From: Dactylorhiza incarnata
Lineage: Eukaryota > Streptophyta > Magnoliopsida > Asparagales > Orchidaceae
Reading direction: 5' to 3'
Assembly: GCA_033032865.1 (NCBI GenBank)
Contig: JAWHQI010000166.1
Location: 5,704,001 to 5,768,000 of the forward strand
Length of the DNA: 64,000 nucleotides
Below, piece by piece: positions 32,825-45,386 of this stretch (within the stretch, counting starts at the first letter, position 1; every line of letters begins with the position of its first letter). A program made the position numbers and the translations under genes. Under the pieces are notes generated by a model. That model made no database searches, had not been told where the DNA came from, and saw only the letters and a list, made by a program, of their open reading frames with translations.

Positions 32825-33936
32825 TAAAAATTAATTTTTCTACTTATCCCATCTCTTCATCGAACTGAGATCGACGAAATCTAGTTTTTTGTCGAACGGA
32901 GATCGACGAAGTCATCAAGTTCGTCGAACCGAGATCGACAAAAACTCATTTTTCGTCGAACCCAGTTTTGATGAAGCTTTATATTTCTGACATGTCATCA
33001 TAATCAAATCTTTTTCTTTCTTTTACTGAATGCCTACAGAAATTGCTTCTCTTTCCAGTTCCTTTGCACTTGATCTCTATTTTATTTTGCAAGAACAGTA
33101 GTAATATAAAGATTGCATCCTTCCCCACCTCCTCAAAAGTCCCTTCTTCTAGGGCCCTAGCTCCAGGTCTTCCTGAAATTAGGCAGGGGGAGCTGTATTG
33201 AAGAATCTCCTTTTTGTCAGGGGGAGATACTTTCCTTTTTGGCAGGGGGAGTTGTTTTCTGAAGATGCTCAAGCTTCAAGAGGAAATGCTGATATAGAAG
33301 CATGTTTTCAGTTCTATGAAGAAGCTCCATATGATGCAGGTTTTGCTCAGAGGGAGATGTTCTATGAACTAGGCAAGGGGAGAAAGATGAAGAAGCTCCA
33401 GTCTCAGGGGGAGATGCTCTCAGGCTAACATATGTTATGAAAGAGTGAAATGATTTATGAACAAGCTTCATATATTGCAATTTCAGATACAGCATTTGAT
33501 ATAGAAGAAGAAACAAATTCAGATTCAGATTATGACAGATTTAGGAAGATGTTATAGCAGATTCAAATTCCGATTGGTAGCAAAGCAGATTAAGAAATAA
33601 TTCCAGTTAGAGCAGATATCAAATTCAGATTATAAAGATTCAGTTCAGATCAACAATTCAGAAAGCTGAAATATAGCAGATACAATTCAAAATTCAGAAT
33701 TTAGAAAAATCAGTTCAGACAATATCAGATTTCAGAATTCAGAAAGCAGATTTCAGAAAGTCAAAAGGTTTTATTTATTTCTGTTTTCATTGAAAAGTTT
33801 CAGAACTCAGAGTATTATTTATTTTATATCTGACGAAATATTTAAAATATATCAGATATATATGCTCTGTTGTTTTGTCGTTTCTGTTTGTTTTCAATTT
33901 TTGTAAAATAGTGTCCTAACCGAAATAGGGGGAGAC
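32825..33936 (+). other. Copia-3 3' non-coding region with repeated PPT-like motifs
   Basis: Four GATCGACGAA/TTCGTCGAA-type motifs lie at 32858-32965. CAGGGGGAG-like purine tracts recur at about 33184, 33219, 33244 and 33406. A CAGATT-rich stretch covers 33500-33760. The true polypurine tract AATAGGGGGAGA directly precedes the LTR at 33937. No protein is supported. Confidence 0.7.
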
Positions 33937-34391
33937 TGTTGGAACAACCCTATTACAGATTTGGGCTAGGATCACTATCTGCTGATTAGGACTAAGTTGA
34001 CCCCAATGTATAGTCTTTTGGGTCAAGGTTTTAGGCTGTTAGAACTCAGGAAATGATTCAGATTCTGCTTTCGACGAACTCCACACTGCGTTCGACGAAC
34101 TGCTCTCTGCGTTCGACGAACGGCTTACACTATGCGTTCGACGAACGGCTTGCTTCAAGCTCGTCTCAGTGGTCGACGATCTCCAGTCTCAGCGGTCGAT
34201 GGTTTTACCCAGTTTCAGCGGTCGACGATCTTACCCAGTCTCAGCGGTCGACAATTTTATCCAGTATCAGCGGTCGACGATTTTGTTCAGTTCAGCGGTC
34301 TACGAATTTGCCAACTAATTCTGTATTCGACGAACTCCTCTCTGCGTTTGAAGAATAAGTATCAGATGCTCAGATCAACGAAAGTTCTTCT
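33937..34391 (+). repeat. Copia-3 3' LTR, first part
   Basis: It starts TGTTGGAACAACCC, is near-identical to the 5' LTR, and includes the U3 motif array. It is cut at CTTCT (34387-34391), the target duplication of the chromovirus. Confidence 0.9.
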
Positions 34392-36331
34392 TGTAACAAC
34401 CCTTATTATTAATAATAATAATGATAGACATTTAAGTCCTCTCCCCCTCTTTATTTCCATGTCTAACCACAACCCATCCTTCCTCCCCCCAATTAAACAA
34501 CCCCGGTCTAAGACCCACGCAAACCGCAAGCCGCACTGCTAGGGCTTCCGTCTCCCGCTCCCGATCTTGCTCCCGCACGCATCTCCCGCTCGCTGGATCG
34601 CAAGCCGCAGCGCAAGTGCCATCCCCTTCTCCTCCTCCTGCCGGCACCACCGCTGCCTGCTCCTCCCGCTCGACTCGTCGGCGCTGCCTGCGCCTCCTGC
34701 TCCCCTTCTCGTTGGCGCCGCCTCCTTCTTCCCCTCTTCTAGACGCCGGCAGCAGCAAGGGCCCCTTCTCCCGCCTTCTCCTTCCCCTCTTCTGGACGCC
34801 GGCAGCAGCCGGGAGTTTCTTCCTCTCCTCCAGGTGCAGGCATCCCCTCCATCCCTCTCCCACTGCGTTTTGGCCGGTGGATTGCAAGAGGATCGTCTAG
34901 GGTTTTGCTTGAAACCTCCTCGACTCAGATTTTTGAGCCCAGATCTGGTCTCCTTGGATGAGGAACTCCTCCAATCTCGTTGTTTCAGATTTGCCCTAGA
35001 TTATTATGTTAATTTTTGCGCCCCAAATTAATGTGATTACGAGGATCTATCTCGTGTTCATCGTATAATCGTCTAATCATATATTCGTTTGTGTTTCCGG
35101 TACCGCTCGTCGGATCTAGTGGTGGAACCTCTCCAAACCCTCTCTGATTTAGGGTTTTCGTCGCCTAAGCGCTGTCAAGTCTCTGATTTGCTCGCGGTAG
35201 CCTCTTCTCCCGTCACTCTTGAGGGAGGTTAAATACGGACCTTGAGTCTTGCTTGCTCCGTTTAGCCGCCGCCAGCATTTTGTTAGTTTCGGCTTCACCT
35301 TAAGGCAAGTGGAGAATTTCCTCTCGCTTGCAAACTAAGAAATTTAGTTCTTTTTACATGTATTTAAGTTATTAACTGTAACTTACAACGCGAGGATCAT
35401 CGATCGTAAGCATGTCGTATTTTGATAGCAGTCTCCACGGTAAACCATGAATCACTTAGGTCCTGAGTGTCATAAGCAAAAATCTTGGAAACTAAGGTTT
35501 AGGTGGTGCATCGTCTTGTTTGCGTGGTCACGGTAAGCAGGAAATACTTTTATTCTAGAAGGACTTACACTTGGACTTGAGTGTGAACCATGCGCGCCCA
35601 CTATAAACACCTATGCATTTCATCGATTACAGCTTACGTCATTGCAAAATAAATGTTTAGGCTATACTCCGGAGTAGGCTAATATTTTTTAGATAGTTTC
35701 TGCTCTTTTCAGCTACTTGCTTGTATCGCTAGCTTGCTTCAGGATTTAATTGGTACTTTAGAATTACTTCCTCACGTACTTAAATCTATAGCATGTTTAC
35801 TATTATTTTCTTGTTCTGAGGCATTTTCCTTCGGTTTGGATTTGCCTTAGGGTTCGTGACCGTGCCGTCTGCTCCCTGAGTTTTTTTTGTTCAGCTGCAG
35901 CTTTGCTTGGAGGATTAATTTTGATTACTGTATCAGCAGGATCTATGTATTTTGTTTCAGTACTGTTGGATTTACTTTCATGTATTAGTTATTGTCAGCC
36001 ATTTTCTCATGTATCGTGGACAACTCCTAGTATGTTTTGATGTATCAGATCATTTAATTTATGACAATTTACTATTGTGACTTATTGCATGTTCGTCATT
36101 TCAGCATAGTGCGTGACATTAGATTTTATTAAAAATGCATGAGCATTAACCTTTCATTGTGGCTTCCGCATACTTGTAAAATGTACTAAAATCTTTTCAA
36201 AATAACAAATTCAAAACTAGTGTGGTATTTCTGTTTCCGCCTTAGAAGGCATGAGTTCCTTTCCACCCATGCCTGTGGCATCATGGCCCGCCCGAAGCGC
36301 ACTCTGACCCTTGTCGAGACGGGTCATGACA
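34392..36331 (+). repeat. Chromovirus 5' LTR (1940 bp)
   Basis: It begins TGTAACAACCC and ends GGTCATGACA. A GC-rich part (34560-34870) gives incidental frames on both strands. Unlike the other LTRs here it has no array of dyad motifs. It aligns along its whole length with 54453-56399. Confidence 0.9.
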
Positions 36332-36333
36332 GT

Positions 36334-36345
36334 TGGTATCAGAGA
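36334..36345 (+). other. Primer-binding site of the chromovirus
   Basis: TGGTATCAGAGA, two bases after the LTR end, is the initiator-Met type site. The leader 36346-36714 is non-coding and ends at the AGGAT target site of the nested element. Confidence 0.85.
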
Positions 36346-36714
36346 CAGGTTGACCATCTAAAGATAAAGTATTTTAAAATTTTCATATATTTTGAAATCT
36401 ATTATGTAAATATATGTGCATGCATCATTTCCTCACTCACCTTGTCGTTGTCTGTTGTTCGAGGCCGAAACACACACACACTCACTCATAATCATGAGTA
36501 GTATGCGTACAAATGTTAAAGGAGTATGGGCAAACTTAACATTTATATGCATATGAATTTCAACTACGATATACACAGCTTGCGAATATTAAATTGTATA
36601 GGCGGTTTAATATTTTCAAGTGCGCTGACATTAGAATCATCATGCGCGTGACATGTTAAGTGATATGGGCTCTTAACATGGCATGCGTATCCATTCATGA
36701 ACATTATATAGGAT

Positions 36715-38310
36715 TGATGCGCAAAACTATGCTTGCAAACGATAACGACAAGTGTACCGTATCGAATGTAGTATAGGTTATTAAAACAAGGTCGTATTAG
36801 ACTCGGGGCGGTTGAGTACTCTTACTTCGGAAAATCTCTATTATTTTATCGAAAGAAACTTGGGTTGGTTGGTTGCAAGAAAGAGAAATAAATTGTTAAA
36901 ACTATGATAAGAAGGATTAGCACTCAACCTCGAATCACCTTGGAAAAAATAAATAAATAAATAAAGAAATAAAACTTCTAATTCTCTTTAAAAGAAATGC
37001 TTGACCGTGGAGGTTCCCGATTTATAAACGTACCTCTCTCAAGGATACGCCTAACTGAGTTTAGGTTGATCAATCGAACTCTCGTTCTAGAATCGAAACC
37101 CCTAAAACTCGCTTTATCGAAGTGAACCCCTCTATTGGATATAACTCCAATTCGGGAGAGTTATGTCGTCCTCTCTCGAGGAGTGCATTCAAATCTCTTT
37201 ATCCTTGAAATGATCGATTCGAACTCAAAACCTCTCGATTATTAGACTACGAAAACAAGAATGAGATTATATATCGATAATATAATCTCAATCAATATAA
37301 ATTCAAGGACAAATCTTAAGCGATCTAAATAAGAGAAAAATAAGTTCTAAACTAAATTATGAATTATATTTTCCTTGGATCATCTCGGCCGAGTACTAAT
37401 GAAATTTAGCTACTCATGGAGATGGAGGAATTGATGAAATACAAGAAGTGCATAATGAAGATTGAGAGTAGAATAAGAGAAAAAGTACTATTTTATTAAT
37501 TGAAAATAAATTACAACTAGGAAACAAGAAGTTACAAACCTGAAATGAAAGTGCAAGCTAAGAAGGAAGATTACAAGCTTAAGAATGACAAAAACAGTGC
37601 AAGAAAATAAACTTAGAACTCCCAAAATTCATCCCCAAACATCTGGAAAAGCTCCCTTTAAATAGCTGAATTTTTGGTGTTACAAGCCCTTGGTCACGCC
37701 CGTGACCAAGGGCGTGTAAGGGGCGTGATTTGCTGTGAGCGGAGAAAGCGCCGTCTGGCTTCAATGCAGGCGTTACGGACATGTCACGCCCTAGGTCACG
37801 CCCGTGACCTAGGGCGTGTAATCTCAATTAAGTGCTGCTGGCGGGAAGCTTCGGCGGGAAATTGGCGCGGGAAAAGTCACGCCCGTGTGCTGGATGTCAC
37901 GCCCTTGGTCACGCCCGTGACCGAGGGCGTGTAATTTTAATTGACGTGGCGGCGTGCTCCGGATGCTTGTGGCGGGTCGTGGCCGTAACATTGGGTCACG
38001 CCCTTGGTCACGCCCGTGACCTGGGGCGTGTACTTGGCAAAATCTTCACGGAGCATCCCCGGAGTGGCAGAAGCAGGTCTGGAGTATTTCGTAGGTTACA
38101 CGCCCATGGTCACGCCCGTGACCTAGGGCGTGTAATTTTAACTTTTTGCTCGAAACAGCCCAGAAAAACCTGAAAACACAAATAAACTTAAGTTAGCTTA
38201 TGAAATAACAATGGAAGGATTTATATGATAAAATTCCTAAAAATAACATAATTATATATAAAAAACATAATAAACCTAAACTAAAAGATGAGTAAATTAA
38301 TTACTCATCA
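36715..38310 (-). repeat. Athila-like 3' LTR (1596 bp)
   Basis: On the minus strand it starts TGATGAGTAATT at 38310 and ends at 36715. A TATA box (TATTTAAAG, 37656-37664 minus) lies directly downstream of five palindromes (37683-38132). It aligns end to end with 47739-49330. Confidence 0.9.
37683..38132. repeat. Five ~34-bp palindromes in the Athila-like LTR U3
   Basis: Each consists of a CACGCCCTAGGTCACG-like arm, CC, and a CGTGACCTAGGGCGTG-like arm. Starts are 37683, 37785, 37898, 37997 and 38099, about 100-113 bp apart. Arms are 16 bp and near-perfect or perfect (37785-37818 is perfect). The partner LTR has the same five at 48700-49152. Confidence 0.9.
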
Positions 38311-40093
38311 AATACCTCCATACTTGCTCATTGCTCGTCCCGAGCAATCCATTTTTCATAAGGGTAAGAAAAATTAATGCAAGATAGAGTTATGAAGGCT
38401 AGAGAGTAAAATGCGAAGTATTATGCTGGCATGTGTAGATATTTTAGTAAAAAGATGTTCTTGGCATAAATGCTAATTTATGAAATACTTCAAAAATGCG
38501 TTATAATTATTTATCATTACTTTAAAAATGAGTCGACGGTCAATCAAAAAGTTATGTGAAGGGAGAAAATAGCGTGATTGCTGAGATTTAAATTACTAGA
38601 TGTAGACGTTCGGGGTGGCCTCCAAAGAAATCCATCAATGTCGACGGCCATAGGCTTGCTTGTTTGCACTTTCTCCACTACACTTCGAACTAAATCGACT
38701 CTATGGATCTTTAGGACTTAAACAGGGTACATTTTAAGGCTTGGGTTTAAGGGTGAGGTAACAATGATAAACATGAAGGCACATTCCACTTAAACAAAAT
38801 TTTTGAGCTAAAAGAAAACGATTGCCACCACAAAATAATGAAGCTTTACCCCCATACTCGCATTTTTTCAAAGGGGAAACACTCTCATACTCTTTTATTT
38901 AAATCATGAATCTTCATAATTGGGATCATTCCAAGTATGCATGTACATACCTAGGCCGCATATCATTATGAGATTATTGTTTTTTGAGATTTAAACATTT
39001 TGTTTTTGAATTGATACCCATAATTTTTTCATAGAATCGGACCCAAATATTTTTTTTCAATTTAGCTCAAAATTTCAAAGTGTTCATTTGGGTTTTGGGC
39101 TTTTTAACTTTGGTGCCGAAATGATGAGGGTGGATCAAATAAAGGTGTAAGGCTCAAATTTGTGTGAACAATGGTGGTAAATCTAGGTTGGGTGCAAAGG
39201 CTCAAACTATCCAAAGAATGGCCTAAATCATTTCCGTAAAGTTAATTTGTCTAAAGCGCACATGTTTCGAAAATAGCTTGGGGCAAGTTCTAGACATTGA
39301 GAAAGGACACCCTTTTGTTCAATTCGAGTAATAGCTTTCTAACCATCTTCTATACACTCACCTAAACTACTTTTGGATAAGACCGGATTCGAATTTAAAA
39401 GTAAAATTAATTATTACTATGCAAATTAATAAAACATAATTTTAGATCTATGCCAAGAATTTAATTTTACACCAAAACTACTCAAAGACAAGCATATGAC
39501 TAGGAGCACTACATGAGTCAACAATTTTACTCAAAAGTTTCAAAAACTATTCTAGCACAAAATTATCTTTAGTCCATATGAAAAACAGTCTACTTAGAAC
39601 TTACAATTTAGCAAGTGGGAGTTTTGATGAATAAAAAGAACATTTTCTAATAGATTTTTTTTGTTCTTGGACTTCCCAAGATCTGCCCGGTGAAGGGTTT
39701 GCAAGGTACTAGAGGCTATGATGGGAATTCAAGCCCAAAGCGTCATTTCCAAGAAATTTAATTTCAGTTTTTTTTTATAATTTTTTTGGTTTTTATTTTT
39801 CAAGTAAAACTACAAAGAAAGCTATGCTACACCCCCATACTTAAAATTAAACATTGTCCCCAATGTTTAAAACTAAGTATGAAAGATAAAACTAAAAAAA
39901 AGAAAAATCAAGATAAATTACTAAAGTGTAAAGAGGGCTTCCCTGAATGGTAGTCGGGGTTGCCGGTCAAACACCTGCAGAGGTAAATTAGAAAAACAAA
40001 CAAGAAAAGAAAGACAAAAATAAAGAGGTTAACATTGGGTTGCCTCCCAAGAGCGCTTTGTTTACCGTCGCGTAGCTTGACTAAGTGGTAATT
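38311..40093 (-). other. Non-coding region between Athila-like pol and 3' LTR
   Basis: No env-like or other ORF is supported. It ends at a polypurine tract (AAGTATGGAGGTATT on the minus strand, 38325-38311). A ~93-bp block at 39666-39758 (TTGGACTTCCCAAGATCT to the CCAAAGCGTC phrase) has a close copy in the leader at 47545-47637, same orientation. Confidence 0.75.
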
Positions 40094-42036
40094 TTAAAGA
40101 TTTTGGAAGTGAATGGTTTTGATGATTCCGAGCGCTGGGTCGCCCGGGTGATATAATTTTAAGCGTTGTCCGTTGACTTTGAAAGAGCCTTTTTCCGGGT
40201 GCTCTATTAGCACCGTTCCGTATGGCCAAACTTCTTTAACTATGAAGGGACCGGACCATCGTGATTTTAATTTACCCGGAAAAAGCCTAAGTCTTGAATT
40301 AAATAATAGGACTAAGTCTCCTGGTGAAAAAGTTTTTGGATTTTTGATTTTTTTATCATGATAAAATTTTGTGCACTTCTTATAAATCTTATTATTTTCG
40401 TAAGCGTTTGCGCGCCACTCGTCTAATTCATTTAATTGTAGTTTTATGTGCTCGGAGGCTAAGTTTAAATCCAAATTTAAAAATTTTAGCGCCCAAAAGG
40501 CGCGATGTTCTAATTCCACCGGTAGATGACAAGCTTTTCCATAGACTAATCGGTACGGTGTACATCCGATGGCGGTTTTGTATGTTGTCCGATATGCCCA
40601 TAGAGCGTCGTCTAATTTTAGCGAACAATCCTTCCTATTAACGGACACAGTTTTTTCTAAAATTCTTTTAAGTTCACGGTTCACCACCTCCACTTGGCCA
40701 TTTGCTTGAGGGTGGTAGGCGGTAGATAGCTTGTGGGTAACTCCATACTTTGCTAAAATTTTAGCAAGTTGGTTGTTACAAAAATGTGTGCCCCGATCAC
40801 TAATTAGTGCTCGGGGTGTGCCAAATCGTGAAAATAATTTTTTTAAAAAATTTACGATGACTCTCGCGTCGTTAGTGGGAAAAGCTTGTGCTTCCGCCCA
40901 CCTTGACACGTAATCGACCGCAACAAGGATATATTTATTATTAAAAGAGGAGGGTAAAGGACCTACGAAATCTATTCTCCAAAGATAAAAAATTTCGCAT
41001 TCTAAAAAAATATTTTGGGGCATTTCGTCCCGGTTAGAAATGTTACCTGACCGTTGGCACCGATCACAATTACTCACGAAATTGTGAGCATCTTTAAATA
41101 AGGTGGGCCAATAGAAGCCCGACTCTAGCGCCTTTCTTGCGGTCCGGCTCGCTTGATAATGGCCACCGGTTGGCCCTTCGTGGCAGTGCCGCAGAATTTG
41201 GGCGCCTTCCTCGCCCGAAATACACCTTCTTACCACTTGGTCCGCGCAGACACGAAATAAAAAGGGGTCCTCCCAAAAATAATTTTTCAAATCTGAAAAG
41301 AATTTCTTCTTTTGTTGACTTGAAAAATCTTTTGGTAGGACCCGGGCCACTAAATAGTTGGCCAAATCCGCGTACCAAGGGGTGAAAGAAGTCGTTACCT
41401 TTTCGATGGCAAGGAGGCGCTCTTCAAGGAATTTGTCGTCAATTTCGGCTTCCACTAGCGCTCCTGCAGCCGGATTCTCCAACCGTGAGAGGTGGTCGGC
41501 CGCAATATTCTCCGCTCCCCTTTTGTCTTGGATCTCCAAATCGAATTCTTGTAGTAGGAGGATCCACCTTAGCAGTCGAGGCTTTGCATCCCCTTTTTGT
41601 AGTAAATACCGGAGAGCGGAGTGATCTGTAAAAACAATAACTTTTGAAAGCATTAAATATGATCGAAATTTATCAAACGCAAAAATTATAGCCAAAAATT
41701 CTTTTTCCGTTGTTGTATAATTTGCTTGTGCGGATGTTAGCGTTTTGCTTGCGTAATAAATCGGGTGAAAATATTTATTCACCCGTTGGCCTAAAACTGC
41801 ACCTACAGCAAAATCGCTAGCGTCGCACATGATTTCAAACGGAAGAGACCAGATTGGTGCGATTAAAATCGGGGATTTGATTAGTTCATTTTTGATTTTA
41901 TTAAACGCTTTTAAACATTCCTCATCAAAATTAAACGCGGATTCTTTTTCTAGGAGATGAGTTAGCGGTTTCGTAATTTTTGAGAAATCTTTTATAAACC
42001 GCCTATAAAAACCCGCATGTCCTAGAAAACTTCTAA

Positions 42037-44126
42037 GGCCCCGTTCGTTTGGGCGGAATTGGAGCTTTGGAATTGGCATTCAATTGCCAATTCCATTTCC
42101 ACCGTTCGCCCGCCCCAAAAATCCGTGGGAATCGGAATTGGAATTGAATTCCCATAAGAATTCAATACAGCGCAAATGGGCGAGCCCCATTTCCGACCTC
42201 CCGACCCGTCATTTCGCGATTCTGAGTCTCCCTCTCGATCAGCCGCCCCCTCGCGACCTCTTCCTCGACGACTAGGGTTTCACCCTCTCCCTCTCTCGCT
42301 CGGGATCGGCAAGCGCGCGACTTCTTCTTCTGCCGACTCTTCCTCCGGGAGCTGCAAGCGCGCCGACTTCTTCTTCCGCCGACTCTTCCTCCTCCGCCGA
42401 CGATCTTCTCCGGCCAACAGGTAAACTCCATTTTATGTCTTCTGCCGACGATCTAGCAAGGTTATTATCTACCCTTTGTAGATCTAGTTTTCGCCGCCCT
42501 TTGTAGTCCTGGTTTCCGCCGGCGACGATGAGGCAATGTTCTGATTCAGTTTTTCTTTTTTGCGTTTTTTCCCGTTTCATCAACACCAATCTTCTTATTA
42601 GATGAATTTTTGAGTTATACACCAATTTAAGCTTGTGTGGTGTGTATGTGAATGTATGTGTGTGTTTTCTGCTGTATGAATGTGTGCTGTGTATTTTTTT
42701 TGGAATGTGTGTGGTGTGTGTATGTGAATGACTGTGTGTTTTCTGCTGTATGAAATGTGTGTGCTGTGTTTTTTTTTTGGAATGTGTGGTGTGTGTTTTA
42801 TGTGTGTTTTATGTGTTTTGAATGTGTTGTGTGTATTATTTTTGGAATGAATGTGTGTTTTATGTGTTTTGAATGTGTGTTGTGTGTATTATTTTTGGAA
42901 TGAATGTGTGTTTTATGTGTTTGTGTGTGTGTATGTATGTGTTTGTGTATGTGTGTGGTGTGTGTTTGTGTATGAATGTGTATGTGTGTAGTGTGTGTAT
43001 TTTTTTTAATGTGTGTGGTGTGTGCGTGTTTGTATGAATATGAATGTGGTGTGTGTATTTTTTTTGTGAATGTAAGTTGGGATGCCCCTCTGAATTTACA
43101 TGGCTTATAAAACTGCTTGAATATTTGTTGCATATTTGTTTACTACCAAGAGATATCAGCAATGCTAGATACTAGTGGATTTGGCTGGGATTGGGAGCGC
43201 AATGTGGTGAAGGTAGACAGTGAAGATGTCTGGGCCAACTATGTTCAGGTAATATTTTAATTTGACAATTACTTGCATGTTTAGAAATTTTGAAAATTTA
43301 CAAGTCTAATTTAAACTAAACTTGTAGGCACACCGGACAGTAAAACATTATCGGGGCAAAGTGATCGTGAATTGGGGCGACTTAGCTATGATATGTGGGG
43401 TTGATAGAGCTACTGGAGCTCATGCTGCTACTGCAACGGAGTCAATGAACGAGATCCACATTGATGATTCGGTGGAAGACAATGTGGTTGAGGAGGTCGA
43501 GCCACATCCCCAGAAGAAGAAGAAAACATCTGCGGTAGATGTTATTGCGGATGCTATTACTGCAATAGCGAGGAACATGGAGCATGGAAACAGTTTGCCT
43601 TCTCAGCCACCGCCTCCGATCTCAAAGGCAGACAGGATATATGCGGCCATTGCAGCTATTACAGATCTGACTGAGGCTGAGGTCATACAGGCTATCGATA
43701 TGCTGAGTGTTGACGACACGAAGAGCGATGTGTTCATCGCTTTGCCGATGCCAATTAGGAGGACCTGGCTCCGCTTACATTTACTCGATTGATTATATCT
43801 GAACTTATGTTTTGTATGCTGCTGACTTTTTTATGCGGTGAAATTATGTTTTGTATGATGTTAATGCAGACTTCTATTTTAATTCTGATATTTTAATCAT
43901 GTTTAAAATTTAATTTTAATTTTATAAATTTTAAATTTCAATTCCGTCCATTGAATTCTGACATACAGCCGAACAGCGGAATTACCAATTCCAATTCTGA
44001 TGACAGAATTCCTGCAGTTAGCCGAACAGCAGAATTGGAATTGAAGTCAATTCCAATTCCTGCGGGAATCAGAATTGACTTCAATTCCAATTCCTGCATC
44101 TCATTTCCTGCGAAACGAACGGAGCC
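42037..44126 (+). mobile_element. Harbinger-type DNA transposon derivative (2.1 kb)
   Basis: Target duplication TAA (42034-42036, 44127-44129) and inverted ends GGCCCCGTTCGTTTGGG / revcomp GGCTCCGTTCGTTT mark a PIF/Harbinger-type insertion. Subterminal stretches on both sides are rich in GGAATTGGAATTG phrases. It contains only a MYB/SANT-like two-exon ORF and no DDE transposase, so it is non-autonomous. A GTGTGTGAATGTG-rich low-complexity tract fills 42630-43070. Confidence 0.8.
43162..43792 (+). CDS. MYB/SANT-like protein of the Harbinger element, two exons, N-terminus missing
   Basis: Exon 1 (43162-43248) reads MLDTSGFGWDWERNVVKV, then WANYVQ. A GT at 43249 and an AG at 43327 bound a 79-nt intron, and exon 2 (43328-43792) continues in the same phase with AHRTVKHYRGK and MICGVDRATG. 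GFGWD...W..Y...H..AK..R......D...I.G...ATG is the C-terminal part of the MYB/SANT-like domain found in Harbinger accessory proteins. The last ~50 residues (ALPMPIRRTWLRLHL-like) match the usual conserved tail. The helix-turn-helix N-terminal half is not visible upstream. The start ATG is therefore only the first in frame. No internal stops suggest recent loss or some retained function. Confidence 0.6.
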
Positions 44127-45386
44127 TAATAGATTTTATATTGGTAGGAGGGGGAAGTTTTTCTATGACCTCGATCTTGGCCCTATCGACCTCGATCCCC
44201 TTACTAAAAACTTTATGTCCGAGGACTAACCCCTCTCGGACCATAAAGTGGCACTTCTCCCAGTTGAGTGCCAAATTCGTGTTTTCGCAACGTTGAAGAA
44301 CACGATCAAGATTATTTAGAACATTAGTGAAAGAATCGCCAAAAACAGAAAAATCATCGATGAATACTTCCATGACGTCTTCGATAAGTTCATTAAAAAT
44401 TGCCAACATACATCTTTGGAATGTAGCCGACGCGTTGCAAAGTCCAAACGGCATTCTTCGATATGCGAAGGTGCCGAACGGACAAGTGAAGGTGGTTTTC
44501 TCTTGATCTTCGGGGGCAATTGGGATTTGAAAATATCCCGAATGACCATCGAGAAAACAATAGTGCGAATGGTTGGATAAGCATTTTAAAATTTGGTCAA
44601 TAAATAGTAACGGAAAGTGACCCTTGCGGGTAGCATCATTTAATTTTCTGTAATCGATGCATACACGCCAACCCGTAACAGTACGGGTCGGAATCAACTC
44701 ATTATTTTTGTTGGTGATTACTGTTATTCCTCCCTTTTTAGGCACGACTTGCACTGGGCTAACCCAAGTGCTATCAGAAATTGGATATATAATTCCCACG
44801 TCTAATAATTTTATAATTTCGGCCTTAACGACATCCTTCATGTTTGGGTTAAGGCGTCGTTGGGGCTGAATAGCGCCGCGAGAATTATTTTCTAAACTTA
44901 TTTTGTGCGTGCAAAATGAGGGGCTAATCCCCTTCATATCCGAAATTTGCCATGCAATTGCATGGCGGTGATTATTTAAAATTTTAATTAATTTGGAAGT
45001 TTCTGAATCGTTAAGTGCGGAAGATATTATTACGGGCAGTTTTGAATTTTTTTCTAAAAATATGTATTTTAAATGTTCCAGCAATTGTTTTAGTTCTAAA
45101 CTCGGTGGCTCCTCGTAAGATGTTTTTATTTTAGAAATATTTAAGTTTACTTCTTCAAATTTGGTTGGCCGAGTTTTTTCTTCTAAACAAAATAAATTTG
45201 CAATTTCTGGATTTTCAAATAAAGGCGAAATTATTTCAGAAAACGACGTTATTTCCTCTTCAAGATTTGTTTCTAGAGTAAAACAAGAGTCGTCGTTTGG
45301 AAACGCATTTCTCATCGATTGATTTATATTAAAAATAACTTCTTCCTCCCCAACTCATAGGAGAAGGTTTCCGTTACTTACGTCAA

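Larger units (their letters stand above)
40094..45386 (-). pseudogene. pol: Athila-like pol: RT, RNase H and integrase, split and frameshifted
   Basis: After gag-protease the frame is lost near 45387 (an apparent one-base loss) and meets TGA at 45355-45357. An open frame from 45315 holds RT (VCIDYRKLN, CPFGTFAYRRMPFGLCNA, catalytic FIDDFSVFG). The frame is cut at 44126 by the Harbinger element and resumes below 42037 with RNase H ([32 protein letters not shown]), the integrase HHCC region ([20 protein letters not shown]), the core ([26 protein letters not shown]) and C-terminal domain. It ends at 40094. All catalytic acids appear present, but the chain is broken. Confidence 0.9.

Noticed and set aside
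34560..34900. Overlapping Arg/Ser/Pro-rich frames on both strands
   Set aside because: They lie in the GC-rich part of the chromovirus LTR, recur at 54660-54955 with indels, and show no domain.
37683..38132. Regularly spaced palindromic repeats resembling a CRISPR array
   Set aside because: Spacing is ~100 bp rather than 25-50 bp, the repeats lie inside LTRs in two copies, the organism is a plant, and no cas genes are present.
38311..40093. Env-like ORF expected between pol and 3' LTR in Athila-type elements
   Set aside because: No frame of useful length or membrane segment was found on either strand.
42798..43162. His/Thr-rich minus-strand frames
   Set aside because: They come from the GTGTGTGAATG low-complexity tract in the Harbinger element.
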